Origin: Halioglobus sp.
GTDB taxonomy: Bacteria; Pseudomonadota; Gammaproteobacteria; Pseudomonadales; Halieaceae
Assembly: GCA_002699145.1 (NCBI GenBank)
Contig: PABK01000041.1
Span: forward strand, 1 to 64,000
DNA: 64,000 nucleotides
Direction of reading: 5' to 3'
Shown here: in pieces, positions 9,912-20,742 of the stretch
Layout: each line of letters begins with the position of its first letter
How positions within the stretch are numbered: position 1 is the first letter of the stretch
Made by a program: the position numbers and the translations under genes
Notes under the pieces: generated by a model
What the model was told of the DNA's origin: nothing
The model's input: only the letters and a program-made list of their open reading frames with translations
Databases searched by the model: none

Positions 9912-10328
9912 ATGCTCTGGCTCAAGGCCTTCCATATCGTGTTTGTGGTGTGCTGGTTTGCCGGCCTGTTCTACCTGCCGCGCATCTTTGTTTACTACGC
10001 GGCCAGCAATGAACCCGCGGTGCGCGCGCAACTGGCGATCATGGCGCGCAGGCTGTACCGTTTCGTCACGCCGTTCATGTTCATCGCCATCGCCCTTGGG
10101 CTGGGGATGATCGCCATGGTCCCGGCGTACCTGGGCATGGGCTGGATGCAGCTCAAGCTCGCCGGGGTGGCGTTCCTGGTCGTGTACCATTTCCAGTGCG
10201 GCCGCTACGTGCGGCGCATCAATGCAGACAGCGACGATCACGGCCATGTGTTCTACCGCTTTTTCAACGAGGTGCCGGTGATTTTTCTTTTCGGCATCGT
10301 CCTGCTGGCCGTACTCAAGCCCTTCTGA
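9912..10328 (+). CDS. hemJ: protoporphyrinogen IX oxidase, HemJ type
   Basis: Small membrane protein of 138 residues, four predicted membrane helices, of the UPF0093/HemJ family that oxidises protoporphyrinogen IX to protoporphyrin IX. Family-typical segments are KAFHIVFVVCWFAGLFYLPR (5-24) with the conserved His8, WMQLKL with Lys82, and the RFFNEVP motif near 117-122. It lies 21 bp after the ClC gene and 89 bp before hemL, with hemB next, forming a heme-synthesis cluster that supports the assignment. Confidence 0.9.
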   Translation: MLWLKAFHIVFVVCWFAGLFYLPRIFVYYAASNEPAVRAQLAIMARRLYRFVTPFMFIAIALGLGMIAMVPAYLGMGWMQLKLAGVAFLVVYHFQCGRYVRRINADSDDHGHVFYRFFNEVPVIFLFGIVLLAVLKPF

Positions 10329-10417
10329 GGCCACTGGATATTCAGTGCGCCAGCACAGATAATTCGCCCCTGCGCCCAAGGCGCGGACTCTAACCGAGGC
10401 ACCAGGACAGCGACAGC

Positions 10418-12719
<2,302 letters not shown>

Positions 12720-12726
12720 GACCACG

Positions 12727-13329
12727 ATGCGCGTCGCCGCACTGATCATCCTGTTGCTGGCCGCGCCCGGCGCGGCGGCGGAGTGCGAGTGCCTGTGGCA
12801 GGGCTCCTTTGCCGACGTGCACGACCGCGCCGACCTCGTGGTCGGCGGCGAGGTGGTCTCGGGCAAGGGCAACTCCATCGACCTGGCGCCGGCGCGGATC
12901 CTGCGCGGCGCGGCGCCGGCGGGCAATATCCGCATATGGCTGAAAACCGGCGACTACTGTCGCCCGGAGGCGGCCCTGTTCCCGCCCGGCAGCCAGTGGG
13001 TGCTGGCGCTGCAGCGCATCGACGAGTTGGTGCCCGGGGGCTTCAACCCGGCCACACCCAACGTCAGTTACGGCCGTGTCGGCGACTACCGGCTGTCCAG
13101 TTGTGGCGGCTACTGGCTGCAGCAGAGCGGTGACGTGGTCACCGGCAACCTGGTGGACGCACCCCGCTGGGAGCGCGATCCGCAGATGACACCGGTGCGC
13201 GTGGACCTGGTGGCCGCTTACGTGCGCGGCGAGATTACCCGCCAGCGACTGGCCGAGGCCGCGCGGCAGGACCCGGCCCTGCGCGAGTTGATGCTCGACA
13301 CGCGCGCCTTCCTGCGCGATGAAAACTGA
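12727..13329 (+). CDS. secreted CxC protein, possible TIMP/NTR-like fold
   Basis: No firm family. The 200-residue product has a clear signal peptide (about 1-18) with cleavage near GAAA, after which the mature protein begins ECEC (Cys20, Cys22). That start, followed by ADLVVGGEVVSG (34-45) and further single cysteines at 82 and 120, resembles the N-terminal CxC and first strands of TIMP/netrin-like modules seen in some bacterial secreted proteins. It starts 7 bp after hemB, so it is probably in the heme operon, but I see no functional link. The fold suggestion is inference from a short pattern. Confidence 0.65.
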   Translation: MRVAALIILLLAAPGAAAECECLWQGSFADVHDRADLVVGGEVVSGKGNSIDLAPARILRGAAPAGNIRIWLKTGDYCRPEAALFPPGSQWVLALQRIDELVPGGFNPATPNVSYGRVGDYRLSSCGGYWLQQSGDVVTGNLVDAPRWERDPQMTPVRVDLVAAYVRGEITRQRLAEAARQDPALRELMLDTRAFLRDEN

Positions 13330-13478
13330 AACGGCGGCAGGCGTGCTCACAGCCGCGCGGGCGGTTCAATTTAAATCACCGCAATGGGACCTGGTACCCA
13401 TTCCGGCCACCGGGGCGCGACAGGCGGGCCGCGTTGGGTTATAAAGAACCCACGCAACGATAACCAAGAAAAGCGCTG

Positions 13479-14672
13479 ATGAGTAACATCGCGGGGCTGC
13501 TCAGGACAATCCGCAACTGGTTGTTCCGTGTCTTTACCGGCAGTGCCGGGTACGGCGCGCTGGACGACGAGCAGTACCGCCAAAGAATACTTGTGATGAC
13601 TAGTGTTTTTTGGCTGATCCAGGTCGTCGCACTCACCCTCGCCACCCCGCTGCTTATCGACCTGACCCCCGAGGGTCGCGTCTCCGCCGAGGTCCTGTTT
13701 ATCACCAGCGCGGTCGGCGTAACGCTGAGCATGCTCATACTGCGCTACCTGCACAGTCGCACCATGGCGCTGAACGTCCTGCTGGTCATATTCTGCGGCG
13801 CCTTCACCGCTTCCTGTTTCATTTTCGGCGGCACCGCCTCTCCCACCTACCCGCTGTTGCTGCTGGTGCCCGTCATGGCCGGGCTCGTCGGCACGATCGG
13901 CATCGCCATCTCCTGGGGTGCGCTGGTACTGGCGATCTGGGCGGCATTCATGCTCGCCGAACGCAACGGCGTGGTCTTCGGGCAGATCATCAAGCCGGAA
14001 AACCACAGCATGGCGATGATGCTGGCCTACGCCGCCATGGCCTTCGCGGTGGTCAGCGTGATCATCATCTACGCGGAGATGAACAAGGCCCTGCGCCAGA
14101 GCCTGCAGCGCTCGAACATCGAGCTGGAACACCTGTCCTCGCACGACCAGCTCACCGGGTTACCCAATCGCCGCTTCTACGACCAGCGCATGAACGTCGC
14201 CCTGCAGCGCAGCGCCGAGCGCGGCGGCATGCTGGGCCTGCTGTTCCTGGACATGAACGATTTCAAGAAGATCAACGACACCTACGGACACGGCGCCGGC
14301 GACAAGGTGCTGGTCGCGGTGGCCGAGCGCATTCGCGCCACCCTGCGCGAGACCGACCTCATTGCGCGCCTGGGCGGCGACGAGTTCGCGGCGGTGCTGG
14401 AGGACGTGCGCTCCGCGGAGCAGGTCACACGCATCGCGCACAAGCTGTCCCAGGCCATCGAGCAACCCGTGTCGGTGCGGCAGTTGCAACTGACCTTCAG
14501 CGCCAGCATCGGCGTGGCCTTGTTCCCCATCGACGGACGGCAGAAAGAAGAGCTGGAGGAACAGGCGGACAAGGCCATGTACTACGCCAAGCAGCGCGGC
14601 CTGGCGGTGGCGCTGTCCAGCCTGGAATCGAACAAGGCGCTGTATCCGGTCAGGGAGCGCAGGCGCTCCTGA
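13479..14672 (+). CDS. membrane-bound diguanylate cyclase
   Basis: Makes cyclic di-GMP from two GTP. The first 200 residues hold about six membrane helices (near 39-60, 72-90, 98-118, 124-160, 178-198), followed by a short helix and a complete GGDEF domain: DQLTGLPNRR (223-232), LFLDMNDFKKIND (255-267) and RLGGDEF (297-303). A product-inhibition site RETD (290-293) sits the canonical five residues before GGDEF. Total length is 397. There is no known sensory domain besides the membrane part. A 149-bp gap separates it from the preceding gene; it stands alone and converges on the NUDIX gene. Confidence 0.93.
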   Translation: MSNIAGLLRTIRNWLFRVFTGSAGYGALDDEQYRQRILVMTSVFWLIQVVALTLATPLLIDLTPEGRVSAEVLFITSAVGVTLSMLILRYLHSRTMALNVLLVIFCGAFTASCFIFGGTASPTYPLLLLVPVMAGLVGTIGIAISWGALVLAIWAAFMLAERNGVVFGQIIKPENHSMAMMLAYAAMAFAVVSVIIIYAEMNKALRQSLQRSNIELEHLSSHDQLTGLPNRRFYDQRMNVALQRSAERGGMLGLLFLDMNDFKKINDTYGHGAGDKVLVAVAERIRATLRETDLIARLGGDEFAAVLEDVRSAEQVTRIAHKLSQAIEQPVSVRQLQLTFSASIGVALFPIDGRQKEELEEQADKAMYYAKQRGLAVALSSLESNKALYPVRERRRS

Positions 14673-14678
14673 GCGCCC

Positions 14679-15326
14679 CTAGCGCCGACCCCTCCAGGAC
14701 AGGCGTCGCGAGCGGCCACCCTCTACCAGGTCCATCAGTTCACCGAGCATCATCAGCGACAGGCCCCAGATGCGCCGCCCTTCGTACAGGTAGCAGGGCA
14801 TGGGAATGCGCGCGCCACCGAAGTGCCAGGTCATCTCCTGCTGGTTGTCGGTATCCAGGAGGAACTCCAGCGGCACCCAGACCACCTCGGCGACCTCGTG
14901 GTTGGGCGTGAAGTTCACCTGGCGCTCCAGGTGGAATACAAACGGGGTAACCACCAGCCCCAGGCCGCGCCGGCCCGGCCGCGCCATGATTTCGGACAGG
15001 CGGCCAATACATCGGTCGGCGGGCCCCAGGCGCAGGCCCACCTCCTCGTGAGTCTCACGCACCGCCACGGCGTAGCCGTTGGCATCGCCCCGGTCCATAC
15101 GCCCGCCGGGGAAGGCCATGTGCCCGGACCAGGGATCGCCCTCGCGCTCGGCGCGCTTGATCATCAGGATATGCAGGTTGCCCGCGCGCACTTGCAGTAT
15201 CATGGCCACCGCGGAGCGCTTCATCAGTACCCTGAGGCGCTTGCGGCCCGGGCGGTGCTCGCCCAGGCGGGTCTCGATCAATTGCATCAGGGCGACAGAC
15301 AACAGGTACTCCTCGCGGCGGGACAT
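14679..15326 (-). CDS. NUDIX hydrolase, CoA pyrophosphatase-like
   Basis: Predicted nucleoside-diphosphate-linked pyrophosphatase of 215 residues. The segment DPWSGHMAFPGG (64-75) and the NUDIX helix RETHEEVGL (90-98) are present; the upstream GGRMDRGDANGYA replaces the usual Gx5E with Asp residues, as in CoA pyrophosphatase (NudL-type) proteins. Substrate is inferred from that subfamily pattern. The gene converges with the diguanylate cyclase (6-bp gap) and is divergent from the ModF-like gene. Confidence 0.82.
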   Translation of the reverse strand: MSRREEYLLSVALMQLIETRLGEHRPGRKRLRVLMKRSAVAMILQVRAGNLHILMIKRAEREGDPWSGHMAFPGGRMDRGDANGYAVAVRETHEEVGLRLGPADRCIGRLSEIMARPGRRGLGLVVTPFVFHLERQVNFTPNHEVAEVVWVPLEFLLDTDNQQEMTWHFGGARIPMPCYLYEGRRIWGLSLMMLGELMDLVEGGRSRRLSWRGRR

Positions 15327-15389
15327 TCACCCAGAGGGTAAGACAGCGGCGGCGCAGGGCACAAGCGCGCCGTGTACAAGAGTGGCAAC

Positions 15390-16901
15390 ATGACAGACAG
15401 GCATACCGAACCCCTGCTGGCACTGCGCGGTGTCAACCTCGTCTACCGCGCGCTGCCCGCACTGCGCGACATCGACTGGAGCTTCGAGCCGGGCCAGCAC
15501 TGGGCCTGCCTGGGGCCCAACGGCGCGGGCAAGACCAGCCTGGCGAATATCATCAGCGGGCAGGCGCGGCAATTTACCGGTGAGCTGACACGCTCCGACG
15601 CGCTGCGCACCAGGGGCGTCGCCTACGTGTGCTTCGAACAGGCCCGCGCCCTGTGCGAGCGCGACCGCAAGCTGGACGATTCCGAGTTCCGCGCCGACGC
15701 CAGCGACCCGGGGACGACGGTGCGCTCACTGATCCTTGGCGGCCGGCCCGCGGACGAGGAATTCCACCGCTGGACCCGGCGCCTGGGCATCGAGCACATT
15801 CTCGGCCGCGGTCTGCGTTTCATCTCCACCGGCGAGATGCGCAAGACCCTGCTGGTCGCCGCGCTGCTGGCGAAACCCGCACTGCTGGTGCTGGACAGCC
15901 CGCTGGACGGGCTGGACATCGCCACCCAGGCGCAGATGCACCAGGTCATCGACGAGTTGCCCGACGCGGGCATGAACCTGCTGCTGCTGTGCCGGCAGGT
16001 GGAGGACATCCCCGCGTCCATCACCCATGTGCTGGCGCTGGCCGACGGCGCCGCGATCGCCGCCGGACCGCGCAGCCAGGTGCTGCAGGACGCGCGGGTG
16101 AGGTCGCTGATGCACCCCCCGCTGCCGCCACTGGCGGCGCTGCCCGAGCCTTTCTCACGCCCCTACACCCTGCCCCACGACGGACCGCTGCTGGCCCTGC
16201 GCGGCGTCAGCGTCAGCTACGACGGGGTGCGCGTACTCGACGACGTCAACTGGGAATTCGCACGCGCCCGGCACTGCTGCGTGTCCGGGCCCAACGGCTG
16301 TGGCAAGACCACCCTGCTCAGCCTGGTCACCGGCGACAACCACAAGGCCTACGGCCAGGACATCACGCTGTTCGGCGTGCGCCGCGGCTCCGGCGAGAGC
16401 GTGTGGGATATCAAGCAGAAGTTCGGCCAGATCGATACCCAGTTGCACCTCAACTTCGCCCGCGGCATGAAGGTGCTGGAAGTGGTGGTGTCGGGGTTTT
16501 TCGACAGCATCGGCCTGTACGACGACTGGGGCGACGCCCAGCGCGAGCGCGCACAAAGCTGGCTGGCGGCGCTGGGGCTGGCGGAACTGGCCAGGGAGAG
16601 CTTCGACGCGCTGTCCTTTGGCCTGCAGCGCATGGTGCTGCTGGCGCGGGCCATGGTGAAATCCCCGATCATTCTGCTGCTCGACGAACCCACCCTGGGA
16701 CTGGACGGCCACCACCGGCGCCTGATACTGCGCGCCATAGACCACATCGCCGCGCACAGCGACACCCAGGTAATCTTCGTCAGTCACTCGGTGGGCGAGA
16801 TGCCGGCCTGTATCAACCAGCAATTGCGCTTTGAACCCTGTGCGACGGGCTTCAGGGTCACGGTCAGCGACAGCGACCCCGGGCCGGGTCAGCGCACGTA
16901 G
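15390..16901 (+). CDS. modF: tandem ATP-binding cassette protein, ModF-like
   Basis: Soluble protein of 503 residues made of two ABC ATPase domains and no membrane part, the layout of ModF/PhrA proteins linked to molybdate. Walker A motifs are GPNGAGKTS (42-50) and GPNGCGKTT (300-308). The first domain has an odd signature (STGEMRK, 146-152) and a Walker B in which the catalytic glutamate is replaced by serine (VLDSPLDGLD, Ser170), while the second has LSFGLQR and an intact LLLDEPTLGLD. So one site is probably hydrolysis-deficient. The ATG at 15390 is preferred over an upstream GTG in frame. No modABC genes are nearby. Its 3' end overlaps the convergent lipoprotein gene by 13 bp. Confidence 0.8.
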   Translation: MTDRHTEPLLALRGVNLVYRALPALRDIDWSFEPGQHWACLGPNGAGKTSLANIISGQARQFTGELTRSDALRTRGVAYVCFEQARALCERDRKLDDSEFRADASDPGTTVRSLILGGRPADEEFHRWTRRLGIEHILGRGLRFISTGEMRKTLLVAALLAKPALLVLDSPLDGLDIATQAQMHQVIDELPDAGMNLLLLCRQVEDIPASITHVLALADGAAIAAGPRSQVLQDARVRSLMHPPLPPLAALPEPFSRPYTLPHDGPLLALRGVSVSYDGVRVLDDVNWEFARARHCCVSGPNGCGKTTLLSLVTGDNHKAYGQDITLFGVRRGSGESVWDIKQKFGQIDTQLHLNFARGMKVLEVVVSGFFDSIGLYDDWGDAQRERAQSWLAALGLAELARESFDALSFGLQRMVLLARAMVKSPIILLLDEPTLGLDGHHRRLILRAIDHIAAHSDTQVIFVSHSVGEMPACINQQLRFEPCATGFRVTVSDSDPGPGQRT

Positions 16902-17329
16902 CCGCGCAGCCGGGCGCACGCGTCGGCGTCATCACAGTACAGCAGCCCGCGTTCCGCCGTGGCGCGCGCACGCACCTCGTCGCCGCGGGCGCGATGCGTC
17001 TCGGCCATGGCGAGATAGACCTCGGCACTGTCCGGGTCGATGCGCTGCGCGCGCTCGAGCAGGGCCAGGGCCTGTTCGTAGTCGCCACGCGCGGTGGCCT
17101 GCCGCGCCCTGTCCAGCAACGGCGCGTAGGCGGCGACCGCACCCGGTTCCGCCGGCGCCGGCGGCGGCGCGGCGGGCTCCGGCGGCGCGGGAGTCGGCTG
17201 TACCACTTCCCCGGGCGGGGTCTCCACCGGCGGTGGCTGTGCGCCGGGCAGGTTGTAGACCGAACAGGCGGACAGCGCCAGCGCCGACCCCAGCAGCGCG
17301 ACTCGCGCCAGCCCCCGCACCCAATGCAT
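16889..17329 (-). CDS. lpoP: TPR lipoprotein, likely PBP1b activator LpoP
   Basis: Outer-membrane lipoprotein of 146 residues: signal peptide with lipobox LSAC (Cys22), a Pro/Glu/Ala-rich linker (about 30-70) and one to two tetratricopeptide repeats (about 75-130, for example ARGDYEQALALLERAQRIDP). It starts 2 bp after mrcB ends. In Pseudomonas aeruginosa a TPR lipoprotein encoded next to the PBP1b gene (LpoP) activates that synthase; the position, anchor, linker and TPR all match. The function here is inferred from this match. Confidence 0.8.
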   Translation of the reverse strand: MHWVRGLARVALLGSALALSACSVYNLPGAQPPPVETPPGEVVQPTPAPPEPAAPPPAPAEPGAVAAYAPLLDRARQATARGDYEQALALLERAQRIDPDSAEVYLAMAETHRARGDEVRARATAERGLLYCDDADACARLRGYVR

Positions 17330-17331
17330 CG

Positions 17332-19590
17332 CTATCCCCCGCTGAACAACTTGCGGAACCAGTCCTTGATCGCCGAGCCCGGCTGGCGCGGTGAGCAGTC
17401 GGTACGTCCCCGCGGTTCCGACCCGGGGACGAAGGGCAGCATACGCGAATAGGGGCAACCCTGCCCGGTCAGGTAACCGTTGCGCGTGTCGATGGTCTCC
17501 AGGCGGATACCCTGCGGCTGGCGGTAGCGAAAGGACTGGCGGCTGGCGTCGGCCATGAACCGGGACCACACCTGCAGCGCCCCGCTGGCGCCGGTCAGGC
17601 CGGTGCCGCTGTTGTCATCCCGCCCGATCCAGGTCACCGCCACCAGGTCGCCGGAGAAGCCCGCGAACCAGGAGTCACGGCCCTCGTTGGTGGTGCCGGT
17701 CTTGCCGGCGACGACGAAGTCCTGGGGCAGGTAGCGGTAGACCCCGCGACCGGTGCCGCCGCGCACCACCTCCTGCAGGGCGAAATGCAGCAGGTAGGTC
17801 GCCTGCAGGCTGGCGACGCGCTCGTACTCGGTCAGGTAGCGACTGAGGATCTCGCCGTGGGCGTCGGTGACGTTGCGGATGCTGCGCAAGGGCAGGCGGT
17901 AGCCGCCGGCGGCGATGGACTGGTACAGGGTCGCCATCGCCAGGGGCGAGTATTCACCGGCCCCCAGGGTCAGCGCCGGCACCCGCGTGACCCCCTCGGT
18001 CACGCCGAGCCGCGCCAGGGTTTCCACCACGCTGTCCAGGCCCAGTTCCATCCCCAGGCGGGCGCTGGCGAGGTTGTAGGAATTGGCCAGCGCCTGGTAG
18101 AGCAGCACCTCGCCGTGGGGCTGGCGGTCGAAGTTACGCGGCTCCCACACCCGGCCGCCGCCCAACTCCTGGGTGAAGGGCGTGTCCTGCAATGGCGTGG
18201 CCAGGCTGTAGCGTGCCGGCCGCTCCAGTGCGGCCAGGTACAGCGCCGGCTTGAGCAGTGAGCCCGCCGGCCGGCGCGCGTCCAGCGCGCGATTGAAGCC
18301 GGCGTAGCGCGGACGGCGGCCGCCGACCAGGGCGGCGACCTCGCCGGTATCCAGCCGCGTCACCACGCTGGCGGATTCCAGGTCGCCGCCGGGGTCGATG
18401 CGCTCCAGCACCCGACTGGTGCTGCGCTCGGCGTGGCGCTGCAGCAGCGGGTCGAAGGTGGTGAAGATGTTCAGGCCCTTGCGCGTCAGGTCCTCGTCGC
18501 GGTACTCGCGGCGCAACTGGCGGCGCACCAGGTCCAGGAAGGCGGGGAAAGAGTTGTTCACGCGCTGGCTGGCGTTCAGACCCAGGGGCATCGCGCTGGC
18601 GACGCGGGCGTGTTCGGCGGAGATGATGCCCTGCTCCTGCATCACCTGCAGCACCAGGTTGCGGCGCCGGGTCGCCCGCTCCGGGTTGCGCAGCGGGTTA
18701 TACAACGACGGGCCCTTGATCATGCCGATGAGCAGTGCCTGCTGGTGCAGGCCCAGCTGCTCCAGGGGCGTATTGAAGTAGTGGCGCGCGGCCAGGGCGA
18801 ACCCGTGGATCGCGCGCGGCCCTTCCTGCCCCAGGTAGACCTCGTTGACGTAACTCTCGAGTATCTGCTGCTTGTCGTAGTGCAACTCCAGCAGTACCGC
18901 CATGACCAGTTCGCGCAGTTTGCGCACGATGGTGCGCTCCGGCGTCAGGTAGTAGTTCTTCACCAGCTGCTGGGTGATGGTGCTGCCGCCGGCGACGACG
19001 CGGCCGGAGCGCAGGTTGCTCAGGGCGGCGCGCAGGATACCGCTGGGGGAGAAACCCCAGTGATCGGGAAAATTCCTGTCCTCCACGGCCAGTAGCCCCG
19101 CGCGCATGACCTCGGGCACCTGCTCCAGGCGCACCAGCAGGCGGTCCTCGCCGTGCTGTGGGTAGATACCCCCGATCTGCAGCGGGTCCAGCCGCATCAG
19201 GTCCACGCGCCTGCCACCGGCGGCCAGTGAGGCCACGCGCTCGCCGCGAAAATCCACCATGACGCGCCAGCTCGGTTCGCGTTCCTCGGGGAATGCGAAG
19301 CCGCGCGTGTATATCTCGAAGCGGTCGCGATAGCGGGAAAAATCCCCCGCCCGGCGCACCGTGGAGACCTGGCGATAGCCCAGCAGTTGCAGTTCGTAGG
19401 CCAGGTCCGTCGGCGTCAATCGCGCGTCGGCAAACAGCTCCAGCGGGCGCGCATAGACGCGCGCGGGCAGTTCCCACATCTTGTCCGTGAAGGTCGCGGT
19501 GATGCGCGCGTCCAGGTAGACGAGCCACAGCGCGCCCATCACGAAGAGGGCGAGAGACAGTTTTATCAGGAGACTGCGCAGGCGTGCCAT
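17332..19590 (-). CDS. mrcB: bifunctional penicillin-binding protein 1b
   Basis: Inner-membrane class A PBP that polymerises lipid II and cross-links peptidoglycan. Its 752 residues carry a short cytoplasmic start and membrane helix (about 8-28), a UB2H-like region (40-125), a GT51 domain with catalytic Glu170 in AVEDRNF and GGSTITQQLVKN (201-212), and a transpeptidase domain with SLLK (444-447), SYN (504-506) and KTGTTNEG (630-637). It is shorter than E. coli PBP1b mainly because of the small cytoplasmic tail. It is co-transcribed with the lipoprotein gene just downstream. Confidence 0.95.
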   Translation of the reverse strand: MARLRSLLIKLSLALFVMGALWLVYLDARITATFTDKMWELPARVYARPLELFADARLTPTDLAYELQLLGYRQVSTVRRAGDFSRYRDRFEIYTRGFAFPEEREPSWRVMVDFRGERVASLAAGGRRVDLMRLDPLQIGGIYPQHGEDRLLVRLEQVPEVMRAGLLAVEDRNFPDHWGFSPSGILRAALSNLRSGRVVAGGSTITQQLVKNYYLTPERTIVRKLRELVMAVLLELHYDKQQILESYVNEVYLGQEGPRAIHGFALAARHYFNTPLEQLGLHQQALLIGMIKGPSLYNPLRNPERATRRRNLVLQVMQEQGIISAEHARVASAMPLGLNASQRVNNSFPAFLDLVRRQLRREYRDEDLTRKGLNIFTTFDPLLQRHAERSTSRVLERIDPGGDLESASVVTRLDTGEVAALVGGRRPRYAGFNRALDARRPAGSLLKPALYLAALERPARYSLATPLQDTPFTQELGGGRVWEPRNFDRQPHGEVLLYQALANSYNLASARLGMELGLDSVVETLARLGVTEGVTRVPALTLGAGEYSPLAMATLYQSIAAGGYRLPLRSIRNVTDAHGEILSRYLTEYERVASLQATYLLHFALQEVVRGGTGRGVYRYLPQDFVVAGKTGTTNEGRDSWFAGFSGDLVAVTWIGRDDNSGTGLTGASGALQVWSRFMADASRQSFRYRQPQGIRLETIDTRNGYLTGQGCPYSRMLPFVPGSEPRGRTDCSPRQPGSAIKDWFRKLFSGG

Positions 19591-19730
19591 GGGGTGCGAG
19601 TGTACACCAGGGTCTTGCCGCCAGGCAGCGCCCTGGCGATGTGACGGGGGTCGCAGCCCGCGGGGCCGTACTTTTTTTGCCCCGGTGAATCTGCATAATA
19701 GGCCGTTCTTACACAGACGAGCACGTGATA

Positions 19731-20732
19731 ATGAAGAAGTACAAGGCGTACGGCATCGGCGCGGCCCTGGTCGACACCGAGATCAAGGTGGACGACCGGG
19801 AACTGGCGGCAATGAACGTCGACAAGGGACTGATGACCCTGGTCGACCAGGAACGGCAGCGCGAACTGCTGTCCCACCTGGAGGGCCACCTGGTAAAAGC
19901 CAACCACGCCAGCGGCGGCAGTGCCGGCAACTCGATGATCGCCACCGCGCAGTTCGGCGGGCCGACGTTCATGTCCTGCAAGGTAGCGGCCGATAACGAC
20001 GGCGACATCTATCTCTCCGACCTCGAGGCGGCGGGTGTGAACCACTGCCTCAACGGCGAGCGCGAAAGCGGCATCACCGGCAAGTGCCTGGTGCTCATCA
20101 CCCCCGACGCCGAGCGCAGCATGAATACCTACCTGGGTATCAGCGAGACGCTGTCGGTGGCGCAGCTGGACGAACAGGCCATCGCCGACTCCGAGTACCT
20201 GTACATCGAGGGTTACCTGGTCACCTCGCCCACCGGGCGCGCCGCCGCCGTGCGCGCGCGCGAGATCGCCGAGGCCGCGGGGGTGAAAACCTCACTGAGC
20301 TTTTCCGACCCGGGCATGGTGGAATTTTTCCGTGACGGTATCGCCGAGATTATCGGTGACCGGCTGGACCTGGTGTTCTGCAACCGCGACGAGGCGCTGG
20401 GCTGGGCCGGCAGCGACAACATGGACGACGCGATAGCGGCATTGAAGGCCGTCGCCAACAGCTTCGTGATCACCCTCGGCGGCGATGGCGCCCTCACCTG
20501 GGACGGCGCCGAACTGGCGGAAATCCCCCCGCACAGGGTCGAGGCGGTGGACACCAACGGCGCCGGGGACATGTTCGCCGGGGCCTTCCTCTACGCCATT
20601 ACCCGCGGCGAGGATTTTCCCACCGCCGGGCGTTTCGCCAGCCTGGCGGCCGGCAAGATCGTGGCCAACTACGGCCCGCGCCTGCCGGCGGCAGACTACC
20701 CGGCCCTGCGCGACGACTTTTTCCGCGCCTAG
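19731..20732 (+). CDS. PfkB-family kinase, adenosine kinase-like
   Basis: Sugar/nucleoside kinase of 333 residues. PfkB signature 1 is around ASGGSAGNSMIATAQFGG (60-77) and signature 2 is DTNGAGDMFAGAF (274-286) with catalytic Asp280. The N-terminal pattern (YGIGAALVDTEIKV) matches the bacterial group annotated as adenosine kinase; substrate is not proven. The ATG at 19731 is preferred over the GTG two codons earlier. It is divergent from mrcB and converges on polB with a 10-bp gap. Confidence 0.85.
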   Translation: MKKYKAYGIGAALVDTEIKVDDRELAAMNVDKGLMTLVDQERQRELLSHLEGHLVKANHASGGSAGNSMIATAQFGGPTFMSCKVAADNDGDIYLSDLEAAGVNHCLNGERESGITGKCLVLITPDAERSMNTYLGISETLSVAQLDEQAIADSEYLYIEGYLVTSPTGRAAAVRAREIAEAAGVKTSLSFSDPGMVEFFRDGIAEIIGDRLDLVFCNRDEALGWAGSDNMDDAIAALKAVANSFVITLGGDGALTWDGAELAEIPPHRVEAVDTNGAGDMFAGAFLYAITRGEDFPTAGRFASLAAGKIVANYGPRLPAADYPALRDDFFRA

Positions 20733-20742
20733 CGGGCCGCGG

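Noticed and set aside
8202-10379. Minus-strand frame of 725 codons opposite the ClC and hemJ genes
   Set aside because: Histidine/glutamine/arginine-rich composition without motifs; the plus-strand genes are well supported.
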